Counted from the stretch's first letter, positions 9,101 through 18,791 are shown. The stretch is 33,824 nt of DNA from Hyphomicrobiales bacterium (GCA_947447895.1 CANFLM010000026.1:1-33824); one strand, 5' to 3'. Translations and numbers: made by a program. Notes: generated from the letters alone by a model not told the origin.

Positions 9101-10909
9101 GGCCGCTTTGGTGTGACGACCGAATATCTGGTCAATTCCGACATGATGCAGATCAAGGTGGCCCAGGGTGCCAAGCCCGGCGAGGGCGGCCAGCTGCCCG
9201 GCCACAAGGTCGATGCCGTGATTGCCAAGGTCCGCCATTCGACACAGGGCGTCGGCCTGATTTCGCCACCGCCGCATCATGACATCTATTCGATCGAGGA
9301 TCTGGCGCAGCTGATTCATGATCTGAAAAACGTTAATCCCGATGCAGCCGTATCGGTCAAGCTGGTCTCGGAAATCGGAGTGGGAACAGTGGCTGCCGGC
9401 GTCTCCAAGGCGAGGGCTGACCATGTCACCATTTCCGGCTTTGAAGGCGGCACAGGTGCTTCGCCGCTGTCATCGATCAAGCATGCCGGCTCGCCATGGG
9501 AAATCGGCCTGGCCGAAACCCATCAGACGCTCGTGCTCAACGGCTTGCGTTCGCGCATTGCCGTGCAGGTCGATGGCGGTTTGCGGACGGGCCGCGACGT
9601 GGTGATCGGAGCGTTGCTCGGGGCCGACGAGTTCGGCTTTGCGACGGCGCCTTTGATTGCCGCAGGCTGCATCATGATGCGCAAGTGCCACCTGAACACC
9701 TGCCCCGTCGGGGTGGCGACACAGGATCCGGTGTTGCGCAAGCGCTTCCTTGGTCTGCCCGAGCATGTCATCAATTTCTTCTTCTTCGTCGCCGAAGAAG
9801 TGCGCGAGGAAATGGCACGTCTGGGCTATCGGACCTTCAACGAGATGGTTGGCCAGATGCAGATGCTCGATCAGGATCGCGCCATCCAGCACTGGAAGGC
9901 CAAGGGTCTCGATTTCTCCAAGATCTTCCACAAGCCCGATCCGGTCTACAAAGACTCGATCTATCACACCGGCACACAGGATCACGGCCTCGCGCATGTG
10001 CTCGACCGCAGCCTGATTGCACAGGCCAAGGATGCGATCGAACACCGCAAGCCGGTCAAAATCACCTCGCCGATCAAGTCGGTCAACCGGGCCACGGGGG
10101 CGATGCTGTCGGGCGAGATTGCCAAGCGTTACGGCCATAAGGGCCTGCCCAATGATACGGTGCATGTGAACCTGAAAGGCACGGCAGGCCAGAGTTTCGG
10201 CGCATGGCTGGCCCATGGTGTGACATTGGAGCTCGAAGGCGAAGCCAACGACTATGTCGGCAAGGGCCTGTCGGGCGGTCGCATCGTGATCTATCCCCCC
10301 AAGGAGGCCACCAAGATCGTGCCGCATGAATCCATCATTGTCGGTAACACCGTAATGTATGGTGCGATTGCCGGTGAATGCTACTTCAGCGGTGTGGCCG
10401 GCGAGCGTTTCGCCGTCCGCAACTCGGGTGCTGTGGCGGTTGTCGAAGGCACGGGTGACCACGGTTGTGAATATATGACCGGCGGTGTCGTTGTCGTGAT
10501 CGGCAAGACAGGCCGCAACTTTGCGGCCGGCATGTCGGGCGGTATTGCCTATGTGCTCGACGAGGAAGGCAATTTTGCCGAACGCTGCAACATGGCGATG
10601 GTGGAACTGGAGCATGTGCCCGAGGAAGAGGAACTCAACGAGCGCCTCAACCACCAGGGCGGTGATCTGACAGGCCATGGCCGTGTCGACGTGATGTCGG
10701 ACATGACGCGTTATGACTCGGAACGCTTGCACCGGTTGATCGACAACCATGCCCGCTATACCGGTTCGACCCGCGCCAGAGAGATTCTGGACAATTGGGA
10801 CCAGTACAAAACCAAATTCCGCAAGGTGATGCCGGTCGAATATCGCCGCGCATTGAAGGAATTGCAGTCGCAAAACGAAAACCGGCCTTTGGCCGTGGCA
10901 GGAGAGTGA
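6155..10909 (+). CDS. gltB: glutamate synthase (NADPH) large subunit
   Basis: The alpha subunit of bacterial GOGAT: it releases ammonia from glutamine and makes glutamate from 2-oxoglutarate with electrons from GltD. From the ATG at 6155 (preceded by GAGGG) the protein has 1584 residues. The class II amidotransferase nucleophile is Cys57 in [13 protein letters not shown], so a 56-residue leader would have to be removed to expose it, as is known for this family. The order is amidotransferase domain (to about 430), central domain (LDITYPAE, around 630), FMN-binding synthase domain ([36 protein letters not shown]), a 3Fe-4S cluster motif [19 protein letters not shown], and the C-terminal beta-helix GXGXG domain ([15 protein letters not shown]). 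A GTG at 6125 extends the frame but has no ribosome binding site. It sits 2 bases ahead of gltD. Confidence 0.97.
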   Translation: MNQKIEAASTLRDMSATLGHSHSVSSKAGNSKALSYNDPQLPEAQGLYDPALEKDSCGVGFVADMKRGKSHGIVEMGLQILLNLDHRGAVGADPKAGDGCGMLVQIPHRFLSEECAKLGFTLPAAGDYAVGHVFLPRDAEGRKICEALIEKVVADEGQHFLGWRDVPVNTACLGESVKPTEPTHRQIFIDKGAGIADTDGFERRLFILRKVISNTIYNLGNPLTKGFYPVSLSARTLVYKGMLLATQLGEYFPDLLDPRFESALALVHQRFSTNTFPTWSLAHPYRMVAHNGEINTLRGNVNWMAARQASVDSELFGTEISKLWPISYEGQSDTACFDNALEFLVQGGYSLAHAMMMLIPEAWAGNPLMDEQRRSFYEYHAALMEPWDGPASVAFTDGRQIGATLDRNGLRPARYYVDDQGLVVMASEMGVLPLPEETIVTKWRLQPGKMLLVDLEQGRIISDEELKETLATASPYADWLKRTQIVLEDLRPVEPRASRTDVSLLDRQQAFGYTQEDLNILLEPMAMTGQEAVGSMGTDTPISVMSDKSKLLYTYFKQNFAQVTNPPIDPIREELVMSLVSFIGPRPNIFDLEGNSRRKRLEVRQPILTNGDLEKIRCIGHLEDSFDTKTLDITYPAEASSAGMEEAIERLCERAEAAVKGRYNIIILSDRMVGPDRIPIPALLATAAVHHHLIRKGLRTSVGLVVETGEPREVHHFACLAGYGAEAINPYLAFETLAAMAKDFPEEIDAYEVEKRFIKSVDKGLLKVMSKMGISTYQSYCGAQIFDAIGLSDELIAKYFAGTHSRIGGVGLSEVAQETVHRHTDAFGDAPIYRNVLDIGGEYAFRIRGEAHAWTPQTVSLLQHAVRGNSQDKYRAYAELLNNQAEHLLTLRGLFRIKDASEEGRKPVPLDEVESAQEIVKRFATGAMSYGSISREAHTTLAIAMNRIGGKSNTGEGGEESDRYKPMANGDTMRSAIKQVASGRFGVTTEYLVNSDMMQIKVAQGAKPGEGGQLPGHKVDAVIAKVRHSTQGVGLISPPPHHDIYSIEDLAQLIHDLKNVNPDAAVSVKLVSEIGVGTVAAGVSKARADHVTISGFEGGTGASPLSSIKHAGSPWEIGLAETHQTLVLNGLRSRIAVQVDGGLRTGRDVVIGALLGADEFGFATAPLIAAGCIMMRKCHLNTCPVGVATQDPVLRKRFLGLPEHVINFFFFVAEEVREEMARLGYRTFNEMVGQMQMLDQDRAIQHWKAKGLDFSKIFHKPDPVYKDSIYHTGTQDHGLAHVLDRSLIAQAKDAIEHRKPVKITSPIKSVNRATGAMLSGEIAKRYGHKGLPNDTVHVNLKGTAGQSFGAWLAHGVTLELEGEANDYVGKGLSGGRIVIYPPKEATKIVPHESIIVGNTVMYGAIAGECYFSGVAGERFAVRNSGAVAVVEGTGDHGCEYMTGGVVVVIGKTGRNFAAGMSGGIAYVLDEEGNFAERCNMAMVELEHVPEEEELNERLNHQGGDLTGHGRVDVMSDMTRYDSERLHRLIDNHARYTGSTRAREILDNWDQYKTKFRKVMPVEYRRALKELQSQNENRPLAVAGE

Positions 10910-10911
10910 TC

Positions 10912-12330
10912 ATGGGCAAGGTCACAGGCTTTTTGGAAATCGAGCGTCAGGACCGCCGTTATGCACCGGCTTCGGACCGCATCCGGCACTTCAAGGAATT
11001 CGTGATTCCTCTGTCCGAGGAGGCGACCAAGGATCAGGCCGCCCGCTGTATGAATTGCGGCATTCCCTACTGCCACAACGGCTGTCCGGTGAATAACCAG
11101 ATTCCGGATTGGAACGATCTGGTCTATCACGGCGATTGGCAGGAGGCGTCCCGCAATCTTCATTCGACCAACAACTTCCCGGAATTTACCGGCCGCGTTT
11201 GCCCCGCTCCGTGCGAGGCATCCTGCACACTCAACCTGACCGACACGCCCGTCACGATCAAATCGATCGAATGTGCGATTGTCGATCGGGCCTGGGAAGA
11301 AGGCTGGCTGGTTCCCGAAGTGGCCAGCCACCAGACCGGCAAGCGCATTGCCATTGTCGGATCCGGCCCTGCCGGTTTGGCAGCTGCACAGCAATTGGCC
11401 CGCGCGGGCCACGAGGTCCACGTCTATGAAAAGAACGGCAAGCCCGGTGGCCTGCTGCGTTACGGTATTCCCGACTTCAAGATGGAAAAGCCGTTGATCG
11501 ACCGCAGGATCACCCAGATGGAAGCCGAAGGTGTTGTGTTCCATTACAATGTCGAAGTCGGCAAGCAGAAGGCTCTGAAGGAGCTGGTCGACAGCCATGA
11601 TGCGGTCATTCTGGCCGGTGGTTCGGAAAAGCCGCGCGATCTGGCCGTGCCGGGCCGAGACTTGCACGGCGTACATTTTGCGATGGATTTTCTGCCGCAG
11701 CAGAACCGCCGCGTGTCGCATGAGCAGGTCCAAGCCAACGACCCGATCCTGGCCCAGGGCAAACATGTGGTAGTGATCGGTGGCGGTGATACCGGTTCCG
11801 ATTGCATCGGCACCTCGGTGCGTCAGGGCGCCCTGTCGGTCACCCAGATCGAAATCATGCCGCAGCCTCCCGAAAAGGAGAACAAGGCGCTGACCTGGCC
11901 GAACTGGCCTTTGAAAATGCGCACCTCCTCCTCGCAAGAGGAAGGGGCTGAGCGTGATTTCGCGGTCAACACTGTTTCCTTCACAGGTGAGGACGGACAC
12001 GTCAAGGAATTGAACTGTGTCCGGGTCGACGAGAATTTCAAGCCGATTGCCGGAACGGAATTCGCGTTGAAAGCCGATCTCGTGCTTCTGGCCATGGGCT
12101 TTGTGGCTCCGGTGACCGAGGCCGTTGTCAACGAACTGGGCGTCAAGCTTGATCCTCGCGGCAATGTGGCGGCCGATATGGTCGCCTACAAGACTTCGGC
12201 CGAAAAAGTGTTCGCCTGTGGTGATATGCGGCGTGGCCAGTCGCTGGTGGTTTGGGCCATCCGCGAAGGCCGCCAGACCGCCCATAGCGTCGATAAATTC
12301 CTGATGGGCACCACCACTCTGCCACGCTGA
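10912..12330 (+). CDS. gltD: glutamate synthase (NADPH) small subunit
   Basis: The beta subunit passes electrons from NADPH through FAD and 4Fe-4S clusters to GltB. The protein of 472 residues starts at the ATG at 10912, with GGAGAG inside the end of gltB as ribosome binding site. The N-terminal cluster domain has [21 protein letters not shown] and [11 protein letters not shown]. The FAD-binding motif is [20 protein letters not shown], and the NADPH-binding Rossmann motif is [18 protein letters not shown]-terminal [18 protein letters not shown] closes the FAD domain. The 2-base gap to gltB shows translational coupling in one operon. It is followed by a GC-rich hairpin and a convergent gene. 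Confidence 0.97.
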   Translation: MGKVTGFLEIERQDRRYAPASDRIRHFKEFVIPLSEEATKDQAARCMNCGIPYCHNGCPVNNQIPDWNDLVYHGDWQEASRNLHSTNNFPEFTGRVCPAPCEASCTLNLTDTPVTIKSIECAIVDRAWEEGWLVPEVASHQTGKRIAIVGSGPAGLAAAQQLARAGHEVHVYEKNGKPGGLLRYGIPDFKMEKPLIDRRITQMEAEGVVFHYNVEVGKQKALKELVDSHDAVILAGGSEKPRDLAVPGRDLHGVHFAMDFLPQQNRRVSHEQVQANDPILAQGKHVVVIGGGDTGSDCIGTSVRQGALSVTQIEIMPQPPEKENKALTWPNWPLKMRTSSSQEEGAERDFAVNTVSFTGEDGHVKELNCVRVDENFKPIAGTEFALKADLVLLAMGFVAPVTEAVVNELGVKLDPRGNVAADMVAYKTSAEKVFACGDMRRGQSLVVWAIREGRQTAHSVDKFLMGTTTLPR

Positions 12331-12337
12331 GAACTCA

Positions 12338-12362
12338 TGTCCCGCCCGATTGCGGCGGGACA
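12338..12362. terminator. hairpin between convergent gltD and mltB-like gene
   Basis: TGTCCCGCC (12338-12346) and GGCGGGACA (12354-12362) form a perfect 9-bp stem with a 7-base loop, 7 bases after the gltD stop and 11 bases beyond the stop of the opposing gene. No T-run follows in either direction, so it may act as a weak or Rho-assisted bidirectional terminator, or as a 3' end stabiliser. Confidence 0.5.
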
Positions 12363-12373
12363 ATCATCTGCAT

Positions 12374-13570
12374 TCAGTTTTTCAGCATATTGAGCGCGCG
12401 CGGGGTCGGCCATCCATCCGGTACCTGTCCGCGCTTGATTTGTTCCTGACGCAAGGCATTGCGGGTTTTCGATCCGATCCGCCCGTCAATCTCGCCGACA
12501 TCATAGCCAAGGGCCTGCAGGCGTTTCTGGAACTCCACCCGCTCGTCTGCGGACAGCTGCGGCATCGTGCTGGGCCAGGCCTTGACGAAGGGCGCGCCTC
12601 CCCTGATCCGGTCTCCCAGATGGGCCACCGTGAGCGCATAGGCATCGGATGCGTTATAGGCGCGGATCATGTCGAAATTTTTGGTAATTAGAAAAACCGG
12701 CCCCTCGCTGCCTGCGGGGAAAAACAGTTTCGCATTGCCGCGTTGCGGCATTGGCTTGCCATCCGAACGCTTGACGCCCTGCTTGGCAAAGGCAGCGAAG
12801 TCTCCTTCGGTCAGGCTGTAGGCATAGTTTTGCGGGAGTTTGATCTCAAAACCCCAGGGAAGGCCCGCCACCCATCCATGGGCGGCCAGATAATTGGCTG
12901 TCGATCCGATAATATCGGACAGGTTGGTCCAGATATTTTTGCGTCCGTCGCCGTCAAAATCGATCGCATAGGCTTTGAAACTCGAGGGCATGAACTGCGT
13001 CTGCCCCATCGCGCCGGCCCACGAGCCTTTCATGCTCTCGCGCGGGGCTTGGCCCTTGTCGACCAGCTCAAGCGCGATCATCAATTCATTACGGAAGAAA
13101 TCGCCGCGGTAGCCGACAAAGGCGAGGCTGGCGAGCGAGCGGATTACATCCTTGTCGCCACTGAAGCCGCCAAAATTGCTTTCCATCCCCCAAATGCCGA
13201 GGATCACCCCGCGATCGACCCCGAACCGCTTTTCGGCATGATCGAACAGGGGTTTGTGCTGGGCGAGCAAGGCTTTGCCCTTGTCGATCCGCCCGCCGCC
13301 CAAGCCGTCATTGAGATAGGACCAGACCGGCTTGGTAAATTCCGACTGCTTCTGGGTGAGTGCGATCACAGCCGTATCGAGTGTCACCCCCTCCAGACTG
13401 CGGTCGAGCGAAGCGGCTTTGAGGCCGCGGGAGACGCCTTGCTGTTTGATTTTCTGCAGGAAAATCTGAAAATCCTCACTCGATTGCGCCATGGCCGAAG
13501 GAGCCGCGCACAGGCCGATCACGGTTGCCAGCACCTGGAAAGAGGACAAAAGGGAGCGGATTTTCAACAC
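12374..13570 (-). CDS. secreted lytic murein transglycosylase, MltB/Slt2 family
   Basis: It cleaves the MurNAc-GlcNAc bond in peptidoglycan with formation of 1,6-anhydro-MurNAc. Residues 1-28 are a signal peptide ending AMA-Q; the Cys at 21 is not in a proper lipobox, so a soluble periplasmic enzyme is likelier than a lipoprotein. The SLT_2 catalytic domain spans about 35-325, with the catalytic Glu130 in [11 protein letters not shown] and the family blocks [28 protein letters not shown] and SANYL-like text ([11 protein letters not shown]). A peptidoglycan-binding domain ends the protein ([20 protein letters not shown]). The start codon is GTG, with GAGG just upstream; a TTG one codon later is possible. 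It is convergent with gltD and divergent from galU. Confidence 0.92.
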   Translation of the reverse strand: MLKIRSLLSSFQVLATVIGLCAAPSAMAQSSEDFQIFLQKIKQQGVSRGLKAASLDRSLEGVTLDTAVIALTQKQSEFTKPVWSYLNDGLGGGRIDKGKALLAQHKPLFDHAEKRFGVDRGVILGIWGMESNFGGFSGDKDVIRSLASLAFVGYRGDFFRNELMIALELVDKGQAPRESMKGSWAGAMGQTQFMPSSFKAYAIDFDGDGRKNIWTNLSDIIGSTANYLAAHGWVAGLPWGFEIKLPQNYAYSLTEGDFAAFAKQGVKRSDGKPMPQRGNAKLFFPAGSEGPVFLITKNFDMIRAYNASDAYALTVAHLGDRIRGGAPFVKAWPSTMPQLSADERVEFQKRLQALGYDVGEIDGRIGSKTRNALRQEQIKRGQVPDGWPTPRALNMLKN

Positions 13571-13763
13571 GGAACCTCACACATCGAATCACAAGGCCAA
13601 GGGCCATCCTGTCGTTGTGCCTGAGGAAAGTTTGCAAATCATTGACGTTTGGCCTGCCTCCTTTTATGCGGGCATGGGGTGGCCATTCACGAATGGTTCA
13701 GTCTTGTGTGGTTAATGTCCTTTTTGTCTGAATTTTTCACTCGAAATCGAGAATGCTTGAAAC
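13571..13763. promoter_or_regulatory. divergent promoter region of mltB-like gene and galU
   Basis: A 193-base gap between divergent genes must hold both promoters. For galU, TTGACG (13642-13647) followed 17 bases later by TATGCG is the best but imperfect match. The 70 bases before galU are T-rich. I see no strong dyad. Confidence 0.3.
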
Positions 13764-14648
13764 ATGAGCCAGAGCACAAGTAAGGCAAGAATTCGCAAGG
13801 CGGTTTTTCCGGTTGCCGGATTGGGCACCCGTTTCCTGCCGGCCACCAAAGCTGTTCCCAAAGAAATGCTGACGGTGGTGGACCGTCCGGTGATCCAGCA
13901 TGTTGTCGATGAGGCTCGCGCGGCGGGCATCGAGCACTTCATCTTTGTGACAGGGCGCAACAAAGGGGCGATCGAGGACCATTTCGACATCCAGTTCGAG
14001 TTGGACCGCACCTTGCGTGACCGCAACAAGATCAAGGAACTCGAATTGCTGGAAATCGACCTGCCGGGCGCAGGCCAGACCAGTTTCACCCGCCAGCAAT
14101 CGCCGCTCGGCCTCGGCCATGCGGTCTGGTGCGCGCGCGAGATCGTCGGCAACGAGCCTTTCGCCCTGCTGCTTCCCGATATGCTGCATCACGGTGAGGC
14201 GCCATGCCTGAAAGGGATGATCGATGCCTATGACCGGCATCAGGGCAATGTTGTCGCGGTCTATGAAGTGCCAGACAACGAGACCCACCAATACGGCATT
14301 GTCGGGATCGAGCAGAAAGGCGGCGATCTCGGCATCACGCAGATGGTTGAAAAGCCGGCCAAAGGCACGGCCCCGTCCAACCTTGCCATTTCCGGACGCT
14401 ATATCCTGAAGCCTGAGATTTTCGATATTCTGGCCACACAGGAGCGCGGTTCGGGCGGCGAGATCCAGTTGACCGATGCGATGATCGCGCTGGCCAAATC
14501 GCAGGATTTCTACGCCCATCTGTTCGATGGCGATATCTACGACACCGGCATGAAAATCGGCTTTCTCACGGCCAATCTCGCTTTGGGTCTGGCCCATCCC
14601 GAACTGGGTGCGCCCCTGCGGGCCGCCATCAAGCGCATGGGACTGTGA
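13764..14648 (+). CDS. galU: UTP--glucose-1-phosphate uridylyltransferase
   Basis: It makes UDP-glucose from UTP and glucose 1-phosphate in the cytoplasm, for exopolysaccharide, LPS core, glucans and galactose metabolism. The nucleotide-binding motif is VFPVAGLGTRFLPATKAVPKEML at residues 14-36, followed by PVIQHVVDEARAAGI, LGLGHAVWCA, LLLPDMLHH and the C-terminal GEIQLTDAM and YDTGMKIGFL. The length of 294 residues is normal. No strong Shine-Dalgarno precedes the ATG, but the alignment start is right. The stop nearly touches the Kdo-pathway gene kdsD, so the two form an envelope-sugar pair. Confidence 0.96.
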   Translation: MSQSTSKARIRKAVFPVAGLGTRFLPATKAVPKEMLTVVDRPVIQHVVDEARAAGIEHFIFVTGRNKGAIEDHFDIQFELDRTLRDRNKIKELELLEIDLPGAGQTSFTRQQSPLGLGHAVWCAREIVGNEPFALLLPDMLHHGEAPCLKGMIDAYDRHQGNVVAVYEVPDNETHQYGIVGIEQKGGDLGITQMVEKPAKGTAPSNLAISGRYILKPEIFDILATQERGSGGEIQLTDAMIALAKSQDFYAHLFDGDIYDTGMKIGFLTANLALGLAHPELGAPLRAAIKRMGL

Positions 14649-14653
14649 CAGGA

Positions 14654-15643
14654 ATGGCCCGGACCGGACCTGCTGCGGCGGACCAGCTTATCCGCTCCGG
14701 CCAACAGGCTTTGGAGGCCGAGAAAGCCGGTCTCGAGGCTCTGATCGCCGCGATGTCGGGCGAGTTGGGTGCATCATTTGCCGCTGCGGCCCAGTTGATT
14801 GCCCGCTCCTCCGGTCGGGTCATCGTGTCTGGTATGGGCAAATCGGGCCATATCGGCCGCAAGATTGCCGCGACCCTGGCTTCGACCGGCACACCGGCCT
14901 ATTTCGTCCATCCGGCGGAAGCCAGCCACGGCGATTTGGGCATGGTCCAGCCTGACGATGTCATTCTGGCACTGTCATGGTCGGGCGAGACAACCGAGCT
15001 GAGCGATATTGTCGCTTATGCCAAGCGGTTCCGCGTCACGCTGATCGGGGTTTCCTCGAACCCGGACAGCGCGCTGGGCCGCGAGGCCGATATCCTGATC
15101 GCGCTGCCCAAAGCCAAAGAAGCCTGCCCCAATGGCATTGCACCCACCACCTCGACCACGATGCAGGTGGCGCTTGGCGATGCGCTGGCCATTGCCTTGC
15201 TGGAGGCGCGCGGCTTTTCCTCGCATGATTTCCGCACCTACCATCCCGGCGGCAAGCTGGGTGCTCAACTCAAGCAGCTGAGTGCCATCATGAGCACCGG
15301 CGATCTTCTGCCGCTCGTGGCGCAGGGCTCGCGCATGGGCGAAGCCCTTGTCACCATGAGCGCCAAGGGTTTTGGTTGTGTGCTGGTTGTCGATGCGCGG
15401 GGACTGTTGAGCGGCATCATCACCGATGGCGATTTGCGCCGCCACATGAGTGCCGATCTGCTGGGACAGACGGTTGATCAGGTTATGACCGCCAATCCTG
15501 CCTCGGTGCCGCCCGAGACGCTGGTGGCCGAAGCGCTGGAAATCGTCGAAACCCGCAAGATCGGCGCCTTGATCGTCACCGAGGACCGCCGGCCGGTCGG
15601 CCTGGTCCATGTGCTCGACCTGTTGCGGATCGGCGCGGCCTGA
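14654..15643 (+). CDS. kdsD: D-arabinose-5-phosphate isomerase, KpsF/GutQ family
   Basis: It interconverts D-ribulose 5-phosphate and D-arabinose 5-phosphate, the first committed step to Kdo of lipopolysaccharide. The SIS sugar-isomerase domain covers about residues 40-175 with SGMGKSGHIGRKIAATL, FVHPAEASHGDLGM, LSWSGETTE and NGIAPTTSTTMQ. Two CBS domains follow, from about 205 to the end, with GIITDGDLRRHM and the last strand GLVHVLDLLRIG. The ATG at 14654 has GGGA 11 bases upstream, inside the end of galU, and gives 329 residues. A GTG at 14645, overlapping the galU stop, would add three. Coupling to galU fits an envelope polysaccharide role. Confidence 0.93.
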   Translation: MARTGPAAADQLIRSGQQALEAEKAGLEALIAAMSGELGASFAAAAQLIARSSGRVIVSGMGKSGHIGRKIAATLASTGTPAYFVHPAEASHGDLGMVQPDDVILALSWSGETTELSDIVAYAKRFRVTLIGVSSNPDSALGREADILIALPKAKEACPNGIAPTTSTTMQVALGDALAIALLEARGFSSHDFRTYHPGGKLGAQLKQLSAIMSTGDLLPLVAQGSRMGEALVTMSAKGFGCVLVVDARGLLSGIITDGDLRRHMSADLLGQTVDQVMTANPASVPPETLVAEALEIVETRKIGALIVTEDRRPVGLVHVLDLLRIGAA

Positions 15644-15649
15644 TGCCGG

Positions 15650-16693
15650 TCAGTCGGCTTTGGTAAAGGCCGCTTTTTTGAGGGCGTCGCGAAGGTCCTT
15701 GTTGTCGGGCGCCTGATCGGCCCGCCCGAACACCATGGTGCCGAAGCGGTAAGCCAGCCCGTTCTTGCGCGGCAGGAACAGATATTCGATGTTGAAGCTC
15801 TTGGTCTTGTCATCGCAGATCGTATAGAGCCGCTTGAAATTGCTGTCGTCCTCATCCGATACCTTGCCCGAGGCAAAACGGCCATTGCAGGCCTTGGCAT
15901 CGCTGGCCAATGCCGAGCTGACCTGATCGTCGATGGAGGTCGTCTGCGTGGAGAAGATATGCAATAGGCCGATGGCCTGCGGGGCAATCCACGCCACATC
16001 GGCCGAGCGCACCACATCCGGCAGGGTTTTGTCGCTGAGCTCGTCCGAACTCATGAAACGGTAATTGCGGAAGTCGGTGCGCGAAAACAGATTGGCCACA
16101 AAGCGTGTTGCATCCAGGCGGTCATTGGCTGTGACGCTGCCGCTTGTCTGGTTGGGAGCCGGCGGGGCAGAGGGGCGCACGTCGCGTCGGGCCTCGCGCC
16201 CGGCTGGTGAATAGTTGCGGGCGCAATCAAGCAAAACCGTCAGGGCATTCGAGGTGCCTTCGAGCCTGAACTGGTGGATGCTTCCGGCCACCGAAACCGT
16301 GAGCATGTTCCCGGAGCGGAACTGGTCGAACAGAGCGGATTTGCTCGGCAATTCAGCCACGATAAAATTGGTGTCCTTGGCCACGCCGGTCAGCACGCTC
16401 GCCGGACTGCCGTCAATCGTATAGGCGATGGAATAGCTGTTGCCGGAACGGAACTGGAATTTTTGCGCATTGAAACCGATCCGCCATTCCTCGTCATTAT
16501 CGATGGCAAAATGCACGCCGATGCCGGATTTATAGCTGGCAAACATGCCGCAATAGGCGAATTCGTTGGTTTTGCGGTTGAGATAGGCGCCACCCGACCA
16601 GTTGCCGACCGAAAGGTCGCTGACTTTGTAATTCTGTGCGGCGGCCGGAACCAGCAGGCCAATCCAAATGCAGAGGGTCAGGATGATACGCAT
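15650..16693 (-). CDS. exported protein of unknown function
   Basis: I do not recognise this 347-residue protein. It begins with a clear signal peptide, MRIILTLCIWIGLLVPAAAQ, with cleavage probably after AAA or AAAQ. The N-terminal half (about 20-160) reads as beta-rich, with GNWSGGAYLNRKTNEFAYCG and WRIGFNAQKFQFRSGNSY, which vaguely recalls periplasmic beta-sandwich proteins. A proline-rich linker (residues about 168-185, PSAPPAPNQTSG) separates a second domain with three Cys. The family may be restricted to Alphaproteobacteria. It stands alone, convergent with kdsD (6 bases between stops). No clear Shine-Dalgarno precedes the ATG; a 16-bp tandem repeat lies just upstream. Confidence 0.75.
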   Translation of the reverse strand: MRIILTLCIWIGLLVPAAAQNYKVSDLSVGNWSGGAYLNRKTNEFAYCGMFASYKSGIGVHFAIDNDEEWRIGFNAQKFQFRSGNSYSIAYTIDGSPASVLTGVAKDTNFIVAELPSKSALFDQFRSGNMLTVSVAGSIHQFRLEGTSNALTVLLDCARNYSPAGREARRDVRPSAPPAPNQTSGSVTANDRLDATRFVANLFSRTDFRNYRFMSSDELSDKTLPDVVRSADVAWIAPQAIGLLHIFSTQTTSIDDQVSSALASDAKACNGRFASGKVSDEDDSNFKRLYTICDDKTKSFNIEYLFLPRKNGLAYRFGTMVFGRADQAPDNKDLRDALKKAAFTKAD

Positions 16694-16703
16694 GGCGGCC
16701 TAT

Positions 16704-16735
16704 GCAGAATGGGTTCTCGGCAGAATGGGGTCTCG
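16704..16735. repeat. 16-bp tandem duplication upstream of the exported protein
   Basis: GCAGAATGGGTTCTCG (16704-16719) is followed directly by GCAGAATGGGGTCTCG (16720-16735), 15 of 16 bases identical. The pair lies 10 to 42 bases upstream of the minus-strand start at 16693, so in the leader or promoter of that gene. Confidence 0.8.
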
Positions 16736-16833
16736 ATAGGGATCCAATATACCTGCTTTGGAAAAGGATGGAAATCTCACGCAATGTCCATCCTGTGCAA
16801 TAGTTTGGGTCAATCAGGACCGAAAACGCCTGA

Positions 16834-17901
16834 TCAGATCCAGCCCATCAATTCGCGCCGCATGACGGTTTCGATGACGCTCAGACCTTCGGGCGATGCG
16901 TTCAGGCATGGAATATAGCTGAATTGCTCCCCACCGTTGTGCATGAAGATTTCGCGGTTCTCGCCGTCGAGTTCTTCCAGCGTTTCCAGACAATCGGACG
17001 AGAAGCCCGGTGCGATGATCGCCATGCGCTTGATGCCCTTTTTGGCCAGGGCCTCGACGGTCTTGTCGGTATAGGGCTGCAGCCATTCTTCCGGCCCGAA
17101 CCGTGACTGGAAGCTGATCATCATCTGGTCGGGCGTTTTGCCGAGGGACTCACGCAACAGACGCCATGTCTTGTAGCAATGGCAATGATAGGGATCGCCG
17201 AGCATCAGATAGCGCTTGGGCACGCCGTGGAAGGAGGTCAGGATCACCTCGGGTTCGAAATCCAGGGTCGCCAGATGGTTGCGGATGGATGCGGCCAGAG
17301 CATCGATATAGGCCGGCTCGTCATGATAGGGCGGCGAAATACGGATGGTCGGCTGCCAGCGCATTTTCATCAGCACTTCAAAGGTCTTGTCGCAGGCGGT
17401 CGCCGAGGTGGCGGCTGCATATTGCGGATAAAGGGGGATCACCAGCACCCTGTCGCAGCCCTGGGCCTGCAGTGCTTCCATCCGCGACTGGATCGACGGA
17501 TTGCCATAGCGCATGGCCCAATCGACGATGATCCGGTCATCAAGCTCTTTGGCCACTTCCGCCATGCCTTTGGCCTGGTCGCGGGTGATGGTTTTGAGGA
17601 AGGATTCATTGAGTTCGTTGTTCCAGATCGAGGCGTAATCCTTGCCCTTCTTTTGCGGGCGCAGTGACAGGATGATCAAGTTCAGGATCGGCCACCACAG
17701 GATGCGCGGGGTATCGATCACGCGGCGGTCGGAGAGGAACTCTTTCAGATAGCGGCGCATCGGCCAGTAATCGGTGCCGTCGGGCGTGCCCAGATTGGTC
17801 AGCAGCACACCGATCTTGCCCTGCCGCACTTCGGGATGTCCTGCGGGAAGCGGGCCGACCGCGCGATAGGCAGCCGTGCGGGAAACAGGAACTGGGGACA
17901 T
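16834..17901 (-). CDS. hemH: ferrochelatase
   Basis: It inserts Fe2+ into protoporphyrin IX to make protohaem, the last step of haem synthesis, at the cytoplasmic face of the membrane. The protein of 355 residues has the family motifs GVLLTNLGTPD (31-41), VIPLYPQYAAAT (154-165), the signature SFHGVPKRYL with the catalytic His225, and the acidic SDCLETLEEL (Glu306/Glu310) that guides the metal. An N-terminal extension of about 28 residues precedes the first strand. The ATG at 17901 has AAAGG 8 bases upstream. It lies downstream of the pcaR-like regulator on the same strand, but 83 bases and a dyad separate them, so its own promoter is likely. Confidence 0.96.
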   Translation of the reverse strand: MSPVPVSRTAAYRAVGPLPAGHPEVRQGKIGVLLTNLGTPDGTDYWPMRRYLKEFLSDRRVIDTPRILWWPILNLIILSLRPQKKGKDYASIWNNELNESFLKTITRDQAKGMAEVAKELDDRIIVDWAMRYGNPSIQSRMEALQAQGCDRVLVIPLYPQYAAATSATACDKTFEVLMKMRWQPTIRISPPYHDEPAYIDALAASIRNHLATLDFEPEVILTSFHGVPKRYLMLGDPYHCHCYKTWRLLRESLGKTPDQMMISFQSRFGPEEWLQPYTDKTVEALAKKGIKRMAIIAPGFSSDCLETLEELDGENREIFMHNGGEQFSYIPCLNASPEGLSVIETVMRRELMGWI

Positions 17902-17933
17902 CGGAGAACCTTTCTGACGCGTTGTGCTTTACA

Positions 17934-17954
17934 CTGGTTATACGGTCTAACCAG
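17934..17954. promoter_or_regulatory. dyad upstream of hemH
   Basis: CTGGTTA (17934-17940) and TAACCAG (17948-17954) form a perfect 7-bp inverted repeat with a 7-base centre, 33 to 53 bases before the hemH start. On the minus strand it contains TATAAC, a possible -10. It may be an operator of hemH or a hairpin ending the upstream regulator transcript; no T-run supports a terminator. Confidence 0.35.
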
Positions 17955-17984
17955 AGTTTGGATTTTTAGCCACTGCGGAGTTTG

Positions 17985-18791
17985 TCACAGCAGGGACGAG
18001 CGCACGCTGGTGGCGGCTTGGACCAGAGCAAGCCTTATTGTGGTGCACATGGTTTCCTCGCTGACGCGCGACGCCTGCGTGCTGACATTGATGGCGGCCA
18101 CGACATGTCCGGTGGCATTGGTGACAGGCACGGCAATCGAACGCAGGCCGAGTTCCAGCTCCTCGTCGACAAAGGCATAGCCCTGCCGTGCAACCTGCTG
18201 CAACAGGCCCAGCAAAGCTTGCGTATCGGTGACTGTTTTGGGGGTGAGCGGTTTCAGGGGACTGGCGGCCAGAATGGCCTGCTGGCGTTCGACAGGCTCG
18301 AAGGCCAGCAAAGCGCGGCCCAGCGAAGTGCAGGAGGCCGGCAGGCGGGATCCCACCGCCAGCCCGACCGACATGATGCGTTTGGTCGCCGAACGGGCAA
18401 CATAAACAATATCGGGGCCATCCAGAATAGCCGCCGAGCAGCTTTCGCTGACCTGTTCGCTGACCATTTCCAGTGCGGGAAGGATCACGCGCGGCAGCGG
18501 TGTCGAGGACAGATAGGCGTAGCCGAGCGACAGGACTTTCGGCGTCAGGCGGAATTGCCGCCCGTCATCGGTGACATAGCCGAGATGGCCCAGGGTAAAC
18601 AGCGAACGCCTGACCGTAGCGCGCGGCAAATCGGTCAGTTTGGCAATATCGGCCAGGGTCATCGTCTCGCGTCCCTCGCCAAAGGCGCGGATCACCCGCA
18701 AGCCGCGGGCAAAGGCTTCGACATAGGACGGATCGCGCTCGCCGGATGTCGGCTCTGTGGTTTGGCTCATCGGGGCACTCGTCGAAGGCAT
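17985..18791 (-). CDS. pcaR: IclR-family regulator, PcaR type
   Basis: An IclR-family transcription factor of 268 residues (261 if the second ATG at 18770 is used). The winged HTH is near residues 20-80 (ARGLRVIRAFGE, LADIAKLTDLPRATVRRSL, LGHLGYV), and the effector domain follows (LPALEMVSEQVSESC, YVARSATKRIMSV, PASCTSLGRALLA, GYAFVDEELELGLRSIAVPV). The LGHLGYV, RIMSV-LAVGSRLPA and ELELGLRSIAVPV wording is typical of PcaR/PobR-type members, which sense beta-ketoadipate or related aromatics-pathway intermediates. It is divergent from pcaIJBL, and the gap holds matching half-sites. It may activate or repress; the sequence does not decide this. Confidence 0.88.
   Translation of the reverse strand: MPSTSAPMSQTTEPTSGERDPSYVEAFARGLRVIRAFGEGRETMTLADIAKLTDLPRATVRRSLFTLGHLGYVTDDGRQFRLTPKVLSLGYAYLSSTPLPRVILPALEMVSEQVSESCSAAILDGPDIVYVARSATKRIMSVGLAVGSRLPASCTSLGRALLAFEPVERQQAILAASPLKPLTPKTVTDTQALLGLLQQVARQGYAFVDEELELGLRSIAVPVTNATGHVVAAINVSTQASRVSEETMCTTIRLALVQAATSVRSSLL

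Noticed and set aside
12338-12362. Hairpin after gltD as a classical intrinsic terminator
   Set aside because: Stem is good, but neither strand has a T-run; listed with moderate confidence as a hairpin between convergent genes only.
10756-12363. 535-codon minus-strand frame opposite gltD
   Set aside because: Shadow of gltD, whose cluster and dinucleotide motifs are all on the plus strand.
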